Source: Acrasis kona
Taxonomy: Eukaryota > Heterolobosea > Eutetramitea > Acrasida > Acrasidae
Length of the DNA: 64,000 bases
Reading direction: 5' to 3'
Assembly (NCBI GenBank): GCA_026419775.2
Contig: JAOPGA020001603.1
Coordinates: 62,001-126,000 of the forward strand
Numbering within the stretch: position 1 is the stretch's first letter; each line of letters begins with the position of its first letter. The notes under the pieces were generated by a model. It had not been told where the DNA came from. It did not search any database and saw only the letters and a list, made by a program, of their open reading frames with translations. This document shows positions 50,090-58,774 of this stretch, one piece after another. Both the position numbers and the translations under genes were made by a program.

Positions 50090-50394
50090 ATTTTATGATG
50101 AGTACTCAAATGTTTCGCTTGATTTGCGTGTTCATGGACAAGTATTCGTTACCGCTCAGATTTTATTTGCCTGCAAATGTATCGACTCGATTCGTTACCA
50201 ACTTGGTTTCATCTTTGTAATAAAAAATGACCGTACGGTAAGACCTATGCATGAGAGAACAATTCGCGAGAGCAAACATCTTCATAGAGATTTAATCTAA
50301 TACTATGGAGTGATACTATCATTCACTTTATAGTTGTTGAGACAACATTTTATGTTAGATTGGACTATATGAATATTACAACAATTTCATATAA

Positions 50395-50479
50395 GGGCGT
50401 GTAACTCAGTTGGTAGTTTCAGACAAAGAGTGCTTGCTTAGCATGCAAGAAGTCTCCGGTTCAATTCCGGACTCGTCCA
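50395..50479 (+). tRNA. tRNA-Ala (AGC) with enlarged D-loop
   Basis: Acceptor GGGCGTG/CTCGTCC (one G-U, one mismatch), D stem ACTC/GAGT, anticodon arm CTTGC TTAGCAT GCAAG with anticodon AGC, T arm TCCGG TTCAATT CCGGA. The D-loop is AGTTGGTA followed by 12 extra bases (GTTTCAGACAAA) just before the 3' half of the D stem, the same position and length as in the tRNA-Val. The rest is a textbook tRNA-Ala. Confidence 0.85.
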
Positions 50480-50789
50480 AGCATTATTACTCTGCTCAAA
50501 AATTAGCTTTGTGCAACTTAATGTGCAATTTTCTTTTTTCAAGTCAATTTAGCCTCCCTGCCAAATAATACAGTAGCCTGTTACAATCAAATTTCCCTGA
50601 TCCTCTCCTATCATCTGTGTTACATGCAAACCAAATAATCTCTTATGATTTGTTATTTGTATAGCTTCGATCAATACCATGACTAAACGGATCAATCAAA
50701 TCGAAATCGATAAAAATAGCTATCGGTAAAATGAATAGGTTTAAAAGTAACATAAAACAATATAACTTCATAAGAAAACTAAAAACACA
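50480..50789. other. Intergenic region
   Basis: AT-rich upstream region of the small stress-like gene. No feature identified. Confidence 0.4.
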
Positions 50790-51002
50790 ATGGCAGACAA
50801 CAGCAACCCACTAAACAAGGACGCATCAAACACATCCACAGGTACCGCTAAGAGTGGAGCACCAGAAAGCAGAGATGAGACAAAGGATACTCACCTCCAG
50901 CAATCAGATGAGAAGAAGGGCGCCGAAAGCGTCAAACAAGTCCATGAGCACGAGACCAAGTTAGGTAACAGCGTATCAGAGTCAAACAAGAACAACAGAT
51001 AA
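50790..51002 (+). CDS. Small hydrophilic disordered protein
   Basis: A 70-residue frame with no hydr­ophobic core: Ser, Lys, Glu, Asp, Asn and Gln dominate (KDASNTSTGTAKSG, SDEKKGAESVKQVHEHETK). It resembles LEA- or hydrophilin-type stress proteins in composition only. The stop is followed by AGATAAATAAATT, so the polyadenylation signal starts within the stop codon context. No homologue can be named. Confidence 0.55.
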   Translation: MADNSNPLNKDASNTSTGTAKSGAPESRDETKDTHLQQSDEKKGAESVKQVHEHETKLGNSVSESNKNNR

Positions 51003-51137
51003 ATAAATTAAACTAATTTAATTCACTAATGGAACTGATTCAATTAACATTCTTATTAACTACAACCTTCGACTCGAGCAAGGTAACAGTTTTAAACAAC
51101 GTGATAATAACAAAATTGGAACAGATTTTTAATCGTA

Positions 51138-51869
51138 TCAAAATGACTTCAAGTTGTATCGGCCACCCTTGTCCAGAGCTCTTTTGAAGGCAGGTCTTTC
51201 GTGACACGTCCTATGCCAACGATGAAGCTTTGGATACTTTTTCTCATCCAGATAACCTCTTTGAACGGAAACATCTACAGGGAAGGTCATCAAGATGTCT
51301 GCCTTACCAAACTTATTTCCTGAAAAGAAAGGTTTCGAATCCGTGAGTGCATCCTCCAGGAAGAGAAAGATGCGGGACACATAATTAGATAGCCATAATT
51401 TAGCGATCGGTAGCAATGTAACCCAAAAAAGAGGTTTTAAGAAGAACAGGAAAAGTGGAATACCTTGTGAAATGGCTTCCAAAGCCATAGCAAAACCAAC
51501 TCTTTGGTTGAATGTATTTTGTCCGAATTCTTGAAAAAACTCATCTCTATCCACATCTTCTTCATCTGGTGTCCAAACATCTTTTCCAAAAGTTTTGTGA
51601 ATGTAGTTTAGAATTAATCTCGACTCCAAAATCACCTTGTCTTTTTGAACCTTTGCTTGAGGCACTGTTAATATGGGGGAGAAGCCAAGGGGACTGATCT
51701 TGCGTAACTCTGTCGCATTTAGTGAGCGTTCGTATACAATCAGTCCATAACCAACATTATAAAGTTGATCTAACTCCTCCAACGCCCAAAGGATTTTAAG
51801 CGATTGAGAGGACTCTAAATGGTGTAATGTAGGAAATCCAGGTGCTGGTGCTTGTTTGATGATAGACAT
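51138..51869 (-). CDS. Glutathione S-transferase-like protein
   Basis: The start is the ATG at 51869 (MSIIKQAPAPGFPTLHHLES); the product has 243 residues. The thioredoxin-fold half has SQSLKILWALEELDQLYNV, the cis-Pro region SPILTVPQAKVQKDKVILES and the ESRLILNYIH helix. The helical half ends GNKFGKADILMTFPVDV, with the N-capping Asp, and WHRTCHERPAFKRAL. A hydrophobic LFLFFLKPLFWVTLLPIA stretch in the helical domain suggests membrane association, as in fungal/protist microsomal-like GSTs (SspA/Gtt1 group). It conjugates or reduces using glutathione. Upstream lies a (CAA)7 microsatellite at 51941. Confidence 0.82.
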   Translation of the reverse strand: MSIIKQAPAPGFPTLHHLESSQSLKILWALEELDQLYNVGYGLIVYERSLNATELRKISPLGFSPILTVPQAKVQKDKVILESRLILNYIHKTFGKDVWTPDEEDVDRDEFFQEFGQNTFNQRVGFAMALEAISQGIPLFLFFLKPLFWVTLLPIAKLWLSNYVSRIFLFLEDALTDSKPFFSGNKFGKADILMTFPVDVSVQRGYLDEKKYPKLHRWHRTCHERPAFKRALDKGGRYNLKSF

Positions 51870-51940
51870 TTTCTGATGCTTTACAAAAAATTCCGCAAGA
51901 CAGGAACTGACTGGATCACAAGTAAACCCGAACCTATATG

Positions 51941-51961
51941 CAACAACAACAACAACAACAA
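51941..51961. repeat. (CAA)7 microsatellite
   Basis: Perfect trinucleotide run between the GST and PNPOx-like genes. Confidence 0.9.
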
Positions 51962-51999
51962 TTAATGCATAACAATTATTTAATAGCAATGAAACAAAT

Positions 52000-52687
52000 C
52001 TAAGGGTACAACTCCTGTTTCACCCACTCACAATCTCTTCGGTCATCACTTGTTATGGAATCTCTATTAAGTGTAAATCTTATGCGGTGCGCCAGTCTAA
52101 ATTTTCCAGACTGCCAAAACTCGATGGTATGTGGTTGGATCAGAAATCCACCCCATGTCTCGGGTCTATCAATAAAATCTTTTCCTTTATTTTCTTCCAT
52201 TGCTTGATTAAAGATCTCCAATACCCTATCATGACTCTCAACCACTTCTGATTGGTGACTAATTGCCGACGCCACTTGAGAACCTAGTGGTCTGGCCCTC
52301 CAAATTAGCATCGGATTCTTCTGACGACAATTTCTTTACATCAGCATCAACACGAACTTGAACATCGAGTTGTTTCCAATAAAAGCAGAGGGATGCTTTT
52401 GGATTCTCGATCAAATCTCTACCTTTGCGCGAAGTATAATGAGTGTTGATGATAAATCCTCTGTTGTCATGTTGCTTTAATAATACATAGCGTAAACTTG
52501 GCGTGCCATCCTTGGTTGAGGTAGCAATTGTAACTCTAGTGGCATTATCGGTGGGTGGTCTTCCAAGAACTTGTTCTAATTTTCGAAAATGAGCTTGATA
52601 AAGTACTTCAAATTGAGTGATGGGGTCTTTCTCCCAGTTCAATGTGGCAAAGTTGATTTTTTCCATTGTAAAGCATAACTTCTTCAT
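52000..52687 (-). CDS. Pyridoxamine 5'-phosphate oxidase-like protein, frame break in the middle
   Basis: From ATG 52687 the frame gives RYVLLKQHDNRGFIINTHYT, GRDLIENPKASLCFYWKQLD and QVRVDADVKKLSSEES, the FMN-binding part of PNPOx. The remainder, WRARPLGSQVASAISHQS, ETWGGFLIQPHTIEFWQSG and the C-terminal QELYP, lies in a second frame that ends at 52000. Reading through needs a one-base change near 52305-52315; no GT-AG intron fits. PNPOx makes pyridoxal 5'-phosphate from PNP or PMP with FMN and oxygen. The usual active-site RLHDR is FRLAHRI here, so substrate use may differ. The break is a sequence error or a recent mutation. Confidence 0.75.
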
Positions 52688-52786
52688 TATGAGATGAGCA
52701 GGATGTGGAGCACCCAACTAGTTCATGCGGCTATGATAAACACCAAACAAAATACTTTATAAACATTATTTTAATTAAACATACAT

Positions 52787-53467
52787 TTAGAAGACTCCTA
52801 GGTTGTTGTCAAGCATCTCAACGAAAATATTAGACTCTTTAAATCCCATGAACAAATATATTAACAAACTATTCAATATAGCCTCAGCATAGTCATCAAA
52901 CAATTCAAATGTAGGACCTTGGGTAACCAACGCGTTTAATAAAGACCCTCTTTCCAACTCCGTAACTCTTATTTGTAACATTGACTCCGGTGCAAAGTAA
53001 AGATCAAGAATGTTGCTTGCCAATGCGCGTCTCAGCTCTTCTTCCTGTTCATTCTTGTACTTGATGACTTCTCTGAAAAATAAAACATTTTCCGTTACTT
53101 TCCTCTCTGCGCAATAAAGCAAAAAGAATCTAAAGTACTTTTCATTGTTGATGACTGTTTGTAGTCTCATGTCGGCTTTCTGTAGGATTAGGTCCGGCCT
53201 CTCTTCGCTTTTGTTTGAACCGGGTGGTTTGATCGAGTGAATGTTATTTTTTGACTTATCCTTAAGGGCAACCTGTAGTAATGCGTTGGGGTTGTTTTTA
53301 TTTACATCTTTGGTGAGGTAGACTGAATCACTTATTTGACTTGAAGTAAGTGGGAATACATCATACTGTTGTTTTTCTCTCCTCGGGTTGATTAGGACTT
53401 TTAAATAATCTGGCCTGTCTCCTAAATGTATATTGTGATATTCATTTACGATAGTATCATCTTTTAA
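52787..53467 (-). CDS. RGS-domain protein (start unresolved)
   Basis: The last 127 codons (from ATG 53170) form an RGS domain: LQTVINNEKYFRFFLLYCAE, NVLFFREVIKYKNEQEEEL, LDLYFAPESMLQIRV, FDDYAEAILNSLLIYLF. The same frame is open for 100 codons upstream with coding-like content (LKVLINPRREKQQYDVFPLT, SIKPPGSNKSEERPDL) but lacks an ATG. An AG just before 53460 could be a splice acceptor, so a first exon may be missing, or the start is 53170. It would accelerate G-alpha GTPase. The upstream neighbour ends at 53503 on the same strand, leaving little space for a promoter. Confidence 0.75.
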   Translation of the reverse strand, partial: LKDDTIVNEYHNIHLGDRPDYLKVLINPRREKQQYDVFPLTSSQISDSVYLTKDVNKNNPNALLQVALKDKSKNNIHSIKPPGSNKSEERPDLILQKADMRLQTVINNEKYFRFFLLYCAERKVTENVLFFREVIKYKNEQEEELRRALASNILDLYFAPESMLQIRVTELERGSLLNALVTQGPTFELFDDYAEAILNSLLIYLFMGFKESNIFVEMLDNNLGVF

Positions 53468-53502
53468 TTATAAAGAAGGACGGGATGCGGAACATGCTAA
53501 GA

Positions 53503-54009
53503 CTAGGTGCTCGGGATTTTTGCGCTCTCTTTAGATTGAACAAAAGCTTTTAGCGATGGAACAAAGTTCTTGAGAAATGTTTTGACGCTGGAACTAATTT
53601 TGAATTCTTTGGAAATTACATTGTTCCAATCATACGCACAAATCATTTTCGCTATGACCTCGTCGTTTTTCTCTCTTGATAGCTAATTGTATGAGACTAG
53701 CACTAAAGATATCGCTTACCTCTTCTAGAAAGGATTGAAACTGAGGCGGTGGCTCCAAGTGTACTTAACAAAATATCAGAATCGAGTTGCGATCAAGATG
53801 AACATACCTATGACAGGCACTGTATTGAACTGTAGGAGAGTGGAATAGTTTGAAGAAATGGCGACTATTGCCTCGCGGCAGAAACAGCAGTTGTTAGCTC
53901 TTAAAAATAGTAGTAAAACTCTATGCTTCTTATTTATCTGTCCAAGTGTCTCTCCCTTGTTAGTAATAATTACATCAAGGAAGCCTTTGTTGAGTATCGT
54001 TGGTTCCAT
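53503..54009 (-). CDS. Peroxiredoxin-like (PRXL2/AhpC-TSA-2 type) protein, three exons
   Basis: I assembled this from splice sites: exons 53808-54009, 53720-53763 and 53503-53682, with introns of 44 and 37 bp (GTATGT...TTAAG; GTAAGC...AATTAG). All phases agree and give 141 residues. A thioredoxin-fold start (HRVLLLFLRANNCCFCREAI) carries a CCFC motif at the position of the FLRHxxCPFCR motif of PRXL2 proteins. It continues with FNTVPVIGVHLEPPPQFQSF and CAYDWNNVISKEFKISSSVK. Such proteins are thiol reductases of poorly known role. It is shorter than PRXL2 (about 200), so this is a divergent or minimal member. Confidence 0.6.
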
Positions 54010-54816
54010 TTCTCTCAAACAACTTCAACTGCCAAAATAGATTCTATTAATAAAGATATTGTAATTATAGGAGATTTGTTAGAAAACGGAGGTCCACCAA
54101 ACAAATCCACTAAATCTACTATATTTGAGAACAGGATTAAAAATAATAAATGCATCTACTCCTCGGATCATATAGCGATGCACGACGGTATATGATCGAT
54201 TGAAATTTGACACACTACAGTACAACACATAATATAAAGATTTGGTACAACCAATAACTCCGGCACTCTTATAAACCTCTGCAGTAGTTTGTTGACAACC
54301 CAAAAACGCTTTTTGTTTCGTTATCTAATTACTCTACTTTGAGGTTTGCGGTGCTTGCATATGACCTTGGTACACGGTCCAAAGAGGTATAGCAAGGAAA
54401 ACACATTTTATCACAGTGGTTATGTTGTCGAAATCTATTTTTTTGCTGTTCCCTTAAATTGTTCCTCTGTTTTGTTATTTTGTGAGCGTTCGAAGATGGT
54501 ATCTGTGATTCAAAGTTATATACGTCATTCAGATTAAAGGAAAAGGCAAGTTACTCTGAGTTGCGCGAACTTATCTGTAATGCTTTAGCAAATTGACCAT
54601 CTACGCGTATACCAATGTATATACTTTTTTTAGCTCAATTCAGTCTGTTAAATTTTGTTTCCGAATCTTCCGTCTATGCTAATTCAATTTCCTCTTTTTG
54701 ATGTTGTGGTTTGTCATGAGCTATTGTAGTATCCAGGTGTTGATAACCAAATCATTAGTTGTCCATGTCATTACCGCCAAAAAGAAAAAAAGAGGGACGT
54801 TAAAACACCAAAACAT
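54010..54816. other. Intergenic region
   Basis: About 800 bp between divergent genes. One plus frame (to 54195) reads DIVIIGDLLENGGPPNKSTK without a sensible start. Nothing else supported. Confidence 0.35.
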
Positions 54817-56439
54817 ATGAAGTCGAATTCGGTGTCTTCACATAAAGCTCGTGTTGTGAGGCATGCAGATTATCTGGGCATGTTCGGCTCACAAGTGGAG
54901 GACTTTTTGACATATCCCAACGAAAGAGTTATTGATGATTCACCGGCAAACATTAAAGCCAATGTGAACTACGTAGTGGGAGCTTCAATTGGCGACAAAC
55001 AGAAAAAGATGAATCTTATACATCCTGTGTACAATGGAATGGCGAATGTGAGACCTGTGGTAGAGAAACATGTAAATCTAAGAGTACAGTCAGTAGAACA
55101 TGATACAACAGTCACAGTACTTCAATCTGGCCAAGTAGTTGCGTCAGAAGAAGATCATATTGATTTGGTCGAAGCAACACCAAAAAACAATGCAAATGCT
55201 CTAGCATTGAAAGCTGAGGAAGAAACAAGAATGCGAAAGTTGAGAGATGAAATTCGTGTCAAAAATTTCCAAAGTGAAGTAAAAAGAAGAGTCCACAAAA
55301 CCATCAAAGATGGAAGAGACGAAAAAGAAAATCGTCTGATAACAAGAGAGATTGAAATGCAAAGAGTCAGGGATAGAAAAGCCAAAATGGATGACTATGG
55401 TCACAGAGTATCAGAAGCTAATCGCATTAAACTTTCTAAAAAAGCAATAAATGCTGACGTAGAAAGACAGCAGCAGCAAGAGTACCGAACTAAACATGGT
55501 ATGTCTCAGCTACAGATACCGATTTCTCCTAGCGCCGATATCCAGCACCCAGTAGAAGTAGTACAAGGGCTGACTGATAGAAGCGCTACATCTACAAATA
55601 CAAGGGTTACATTTCCCAGTGCCAGAACATTGAACACAGTATTTGATTATCCTGCTTCAGTAAGCGGAGTGTCTGATCGTCTATTTAATGTAAATACTCG
55701 TGAGCCATCCGCGATATCACAATCTAGACCATCAACAGGACTGGCTTATTCCGTTGTAAATACAAATCATGCACAAGAGGATGAGCAGTCTGTGTTGTCA
55801 AGTCAAGGTGAAGCTTCCGCCATGGACCTGAGACAACAAAGTGAAATATTAATACAAAGTTCTAATCAAGCCAGATCTTCCCTGATGAATCATGTTTCTG
55901 GTTCAAAATACACCTCGAATGCTCCCACAATTAACAATAAATTATTCCACAGGGAAATAGATGTAAACGATAATATTGTTTTGATACGCGCACCAAGTTT
56001 CGTTATAGTGGACGATGAAGAAGAAGAATTGGCACCACGATCAAATGTACCTATGCCCATACAAGATACTAACGCTGACAAAAAGAGGAGGAACATACCA
56101 CTTTCCTTTAATCTGAATAATGTATATAATTTTGAATCACCAATGCCATCTCCAAACGCTCACATGGTAGAGGAACAATTCAGAGAACAACAAAGATATC
56201 TCGAAGAAAGAAGATATTTGGAAGCACTCAGGGAGCAGTTCATAAACCGAGTAATAGAGAACAAAATAGAAATACCGGCACTTTGCACCTGCTATGGCGT
56301 CAAACCTTTTGACGACTGTTCAAAACACGCACAAAATTGTCAATTCTATAGAAACCCAAAAACATATGCGAAAGCACTGTCCTCACTCCTAACATCACTA
56401 AACCAACAAAATAGAAATAGTACAGCCAATGTAATGTGA
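54817..56439 (+). CDS. Coiled-coil protein with CCDC15-like Cys-rich C-terminus
   Basis: An intact frame of 540 residues. Residues about 125-225 form a charged coiled coil (EEETRMRKLRDEIRVKNFQS, KENRLITREIEMQRVRDRKA). A long Ser/Asn-rich disordered region follows. A second coil (EEQFREQQRYLEERRYLEAL) leads to a C-terminal Cys motif: PALCTCYGV, DDCSKHAQNCQFYRNPKTY. This resembles, from memory, the conserved C-terminal CxC...NNCxFYxNPKxYxxAL region of centrosomal/ciliary proteins such as CCDC15; the assignment is tentative. It is probably a centriolar or cytoskeletal scaffold. The gene ends in TGA. Confidence 0.55.
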   Translation: MKSNSVSSHKARVVRHADYLGMFGSQVEDFLTYPNERVIDDSPANIKANVNYVVGASIGDKQKKMNLIHPVYNGMANVRPVVEKHVNLRVQSVEHDTTVTVLQSGQVVASEEDHIDLVEATPKNNANALALKAEEETRMRKLRDEIRVKNFQSEVKRRVHKTIKDGRDEKENRLITREIEMQRVRDRKAKMDDYGHRVSEANRIKLSKKAINADVERQQQQEYRTKHGMSQLQIPISPSADIQHPVEVVQGLTDRSATSTNTRVTFPSARTLNTVFDYPASVSGVSDRLFNVNTREPSAISQSRPSTGLAYSVVNTNHAQEDEQSVLSSQGEASAMDLRQQSEILIQSSNQARSSLMNHVSGSKYTSNAPTINNKLFHREIDVNDNIVLIRAPSFVIVDDEEEELAPRSNVPMPIQDTNADKKRRNIPLSFNLNNVYNFESPMPSPNAHMVEEQFREQQRYLEERRYLEALREQFINRVIENKIEIPALCTCYGVKPFDDCSKHAQNCQFYRNPKTYAKALSSLLTSLNQQNRNSTANVM

Positions 56440-56542
56440 AAGAACGCAAGGTTTTATCCAGTGTTAAAAAAATGTAAAAAAGACTCAACATGGTGTCTAA
56501 TAAAAACCAACTTTAATGTTAAATTCAGGACCCAGTCACCTT

Positions 56543-57468
56543 TTACTTCTTCTGCTCTTTATTTTCTGGTTGTGCGTTAATATCGCGGCAGTATGGTTTT
56601 TGTACTTCTGATCCCTTATCAAAGAAAAGTGATGTACGTCCTTGAGGACCTAATGAGTTTGGTCTACCGTTCTGTGGACCAACTGTTGGCTTTTGACCTC
56701 TGCGGATCTTTTCTAAAACTTCAATGGCAGACTCTACAGTCAAATCCTCCTATTAATTGTTAAGAAAAGAAAACAAAAGACAATTACATAAAAGTCATAT
56801 GAAAAGTTTGGTGGGTTAGAATAATCTGAGATTACAACCATTGGTGCGTTAACGCAAGCTCCCATGCACTCCATTTCACCTAGTGTGAAAAGTCCCTCCG
56901 AATCGGTCTCTCCATTCTTACATCCCAAGTGTTTTTCAAGAGCCTCCATAATTTCATCACAACCACGTAGCATGCAGGGAGTGGTGACGCATACTTGAAC
57001 GTGGTACTTCCCTACAGGAGTTCTGTTGAACATGGCGTAGAAAGTAGCATTCTCATACACTTGTTTTCTTGGAACACCGCAGATTTCTGCGATTTTGTGC
57101 ATTGCTTGGATGGGAACGTAACCTTTGCACTTAAGAAGTTTTAATATTTTTTTTATTGAGCATACTTACTTGTCTTTGTGCTAAATCTAACAAGGGCACT
57201 GTGGCGGATTGCTTTCCGTGAGGAGGATACTTTGCTAAGATTTTGTTTGCCTCCTCCCAGTAGTGTGGTGTGAAATCGAATGGGAGTTCTGATCTATTGT
57301 CATCTGTGTCAACGTGCTATATATATTTGTCACAAAATTCTTAAAGTGCAATTTTCGTACTTCTAATAACGCGTTTCCTGAGAATCTTGGAGCGCAATTG
57401 GTAAACGTCCTGTTTACAAAACACTTGTTGGTTTTTGTGAGAACAGACCTTATGGTTCTGCTGAGCAT
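56543..57468 (-). CDS. NDUFV2: NADH-ubiquinone oxidoreductase 24 kDa subunit (complex I)
   Basis: Four exons: 57361-57468, 57170-57316, 56788-57129 and 56543-56749, with introns of 44, 40 and 38 bp. All phases are zero, giving 267 residues. A mitochondrial presequence ([20 protein letters not shown]) leads to [40 protein letters not shown] and [20 protein letters not shown]. The 2Fe-2S (N1a) ligands are in [11 protein letters not shown] and [13 protein letters not shown]. The C-terminal [10 protein letters not shown] matches the family end. It takes part in electron entry from NADH in the matrix arm. Divergent from the gene at 57659, with 190 bp between starts. Confidence 0.95.
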
Positions 57469-57658
57469 GATTTTAGGAAGATTGTGCGGTTGATAAAAGG
57501 ATTACAAAATATGTTCAATCAAGAATGGGTAATTGATATATACTACACTATGTGCTCTACATTATTGGACCTTTAAAACACGGTGTTGTCAACGAAATAA
57601 ACAATCGATTTAAAAACACTTCTTTGCTTCTTCCGATTACAATTTTAAATATAATTGA

Positions 57659-58675
57659 ATGGGATCCACACAAAGCAAGAGATTGGGAGGTGCGATTAAG
57701 GCTGGACAAGCTTTTCTTCAAGGCAAACCTGATCCCCGGACTGTCCCAATAATCAAACCAAATCCACCCGTTGCAGAACCAGAAAGCAAAGATGTAGACA
57801 CGCCCAAAATGAAACCATTTGATGCACGAGTTAAATTCAAAGAAAATGCTACTTTTGAGTTGTCAGAAGAAGATTACGAGTTGATGGAGTTGCAAAAAAA
57901 TGACCCTAATTCCGCAGCGAAGCGAATGGAAGATCTAGATAAAATGTATCGAGAGCGGAACGAACTCGAGTTCAGTGAAATGGAAAAGAACGTGGACTCT
58001 TACGATCGTGCCCCTGAAAAGACACAAGCCCCAGCAGATCAACCAAGACAGTACAAAAAACACGACACATCAAAGACAGATGAGTTACAAACAAAATCAT
58101 CATCCGAAGTAGAAGAAATCATTGAAGAAGATCCAGAGTATGATGAAGACTTCAACAAGATGGTTCAAAAGCTTGGTGAAAACATCAAAACAAACATCAT
58201 TCCAATAGAGAGGGTTGAATTACCAATGGGAAGGGCTCCCATTAGAGATGAAAGTCTTGAGATTCCAGGTCAAAGAATAAAGTTACATCCCACTCGTCTC
58301 ATAGAAGGTCGCATTCCTAATCCCATTCCAACAGAAAACGAACCCGTTCCTGGAACATTTACAGCAAAACAAATGCGTGTGCTCATGGACAGTCTTCGAG
58401 AAAGAATGTCCTACGAAGAAGAATATAGATCCCACGAACCCGATTACAAAGAGAACATTGCAAAGATAAAGGAAGAGTTGCTTCAAGAGTTTTCGGAAAA
58501 ACATCAAATTGATCGTGATGTTGTAGAAAAGGTGTTGTTACATACTAATTCCATTTATTACGTTCGTGTGAGCGAGCAGAATGCATACGGGTTCTGGCAC
58601 AAACCTCTCTTCCCAGAGTCTTGGGGCTTCGCGTTGTCAAAGAATACTATAAAAAATAAACAAATTGAAGGTTAG
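57659..58675 (+). CDS. Predicted N-myristoylated protein of unknown function
   Basis: An intact frame of 338 residues starting MGSTQSKRLGGAIKAGQAFL, a strong myristoylation signal (Gly2, Ser6, basic after). Most of the chain is charged and low in hydrophobics, with an acidic middle (VEEIIEEDPEYDEDFNKMVQ). The C-terminal 120 residues look folded (FTAKQMRVLMDSLRERMSYE, KHQIDRDVVEKVLLHTNSIY, FWHKPLFPESWG). No family recognised. A GTTAGT donor-like site right at the stop (AAG then GTTAGT) leaves a further exon possible, though none was found before the AlkB gene. Confidence 0.65.
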   Translation: MGSTQSKRLGGAIKAGQAFLQGKPDPRTVPIIKPNPPVAEPESKDVDTPKMKPFDARVKFKENATFELSEEDYELMELQKNDPNSAAKRMEDLDKMYRERNELEFSEMEKNVDSYDRAPEKTQAPADQPRQYKKHDTSKTDELQTKSSSEVEEIIEEDPEYDEDFNKMVQKLGENIKTNIIPIERVELPMGRAPIRDESLEIPGQRIKLHPTRLIEGRIPNPIPTENEPVPGTFTAKQMRVLMDSLRERMSYEEEYRSHEPDYKENIAKIKEELLQEFSEKHQIDRDVVEKVLLHTNSIYYVRVSEQNAYGFWHKPLFPESWGFALSKNTIKNKQIEG

Positions 58676-58774
58676 TTTCGTTTTGTTGATCTTGTCTTGT
58701 TTGTGAAAGTATATTTGATGTGGTTGAATATGGTTGACAAGAAGATCAAATTTATTAACAATTTTTACACAATT

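Noticed and set aside
53923-54195. Plus-strand 90-codon frame ending near 54195
   Set aside because: It overlaps the minus-strand peroxiredoxin-like exon, which has consistent splice phases and a recognisable motif.
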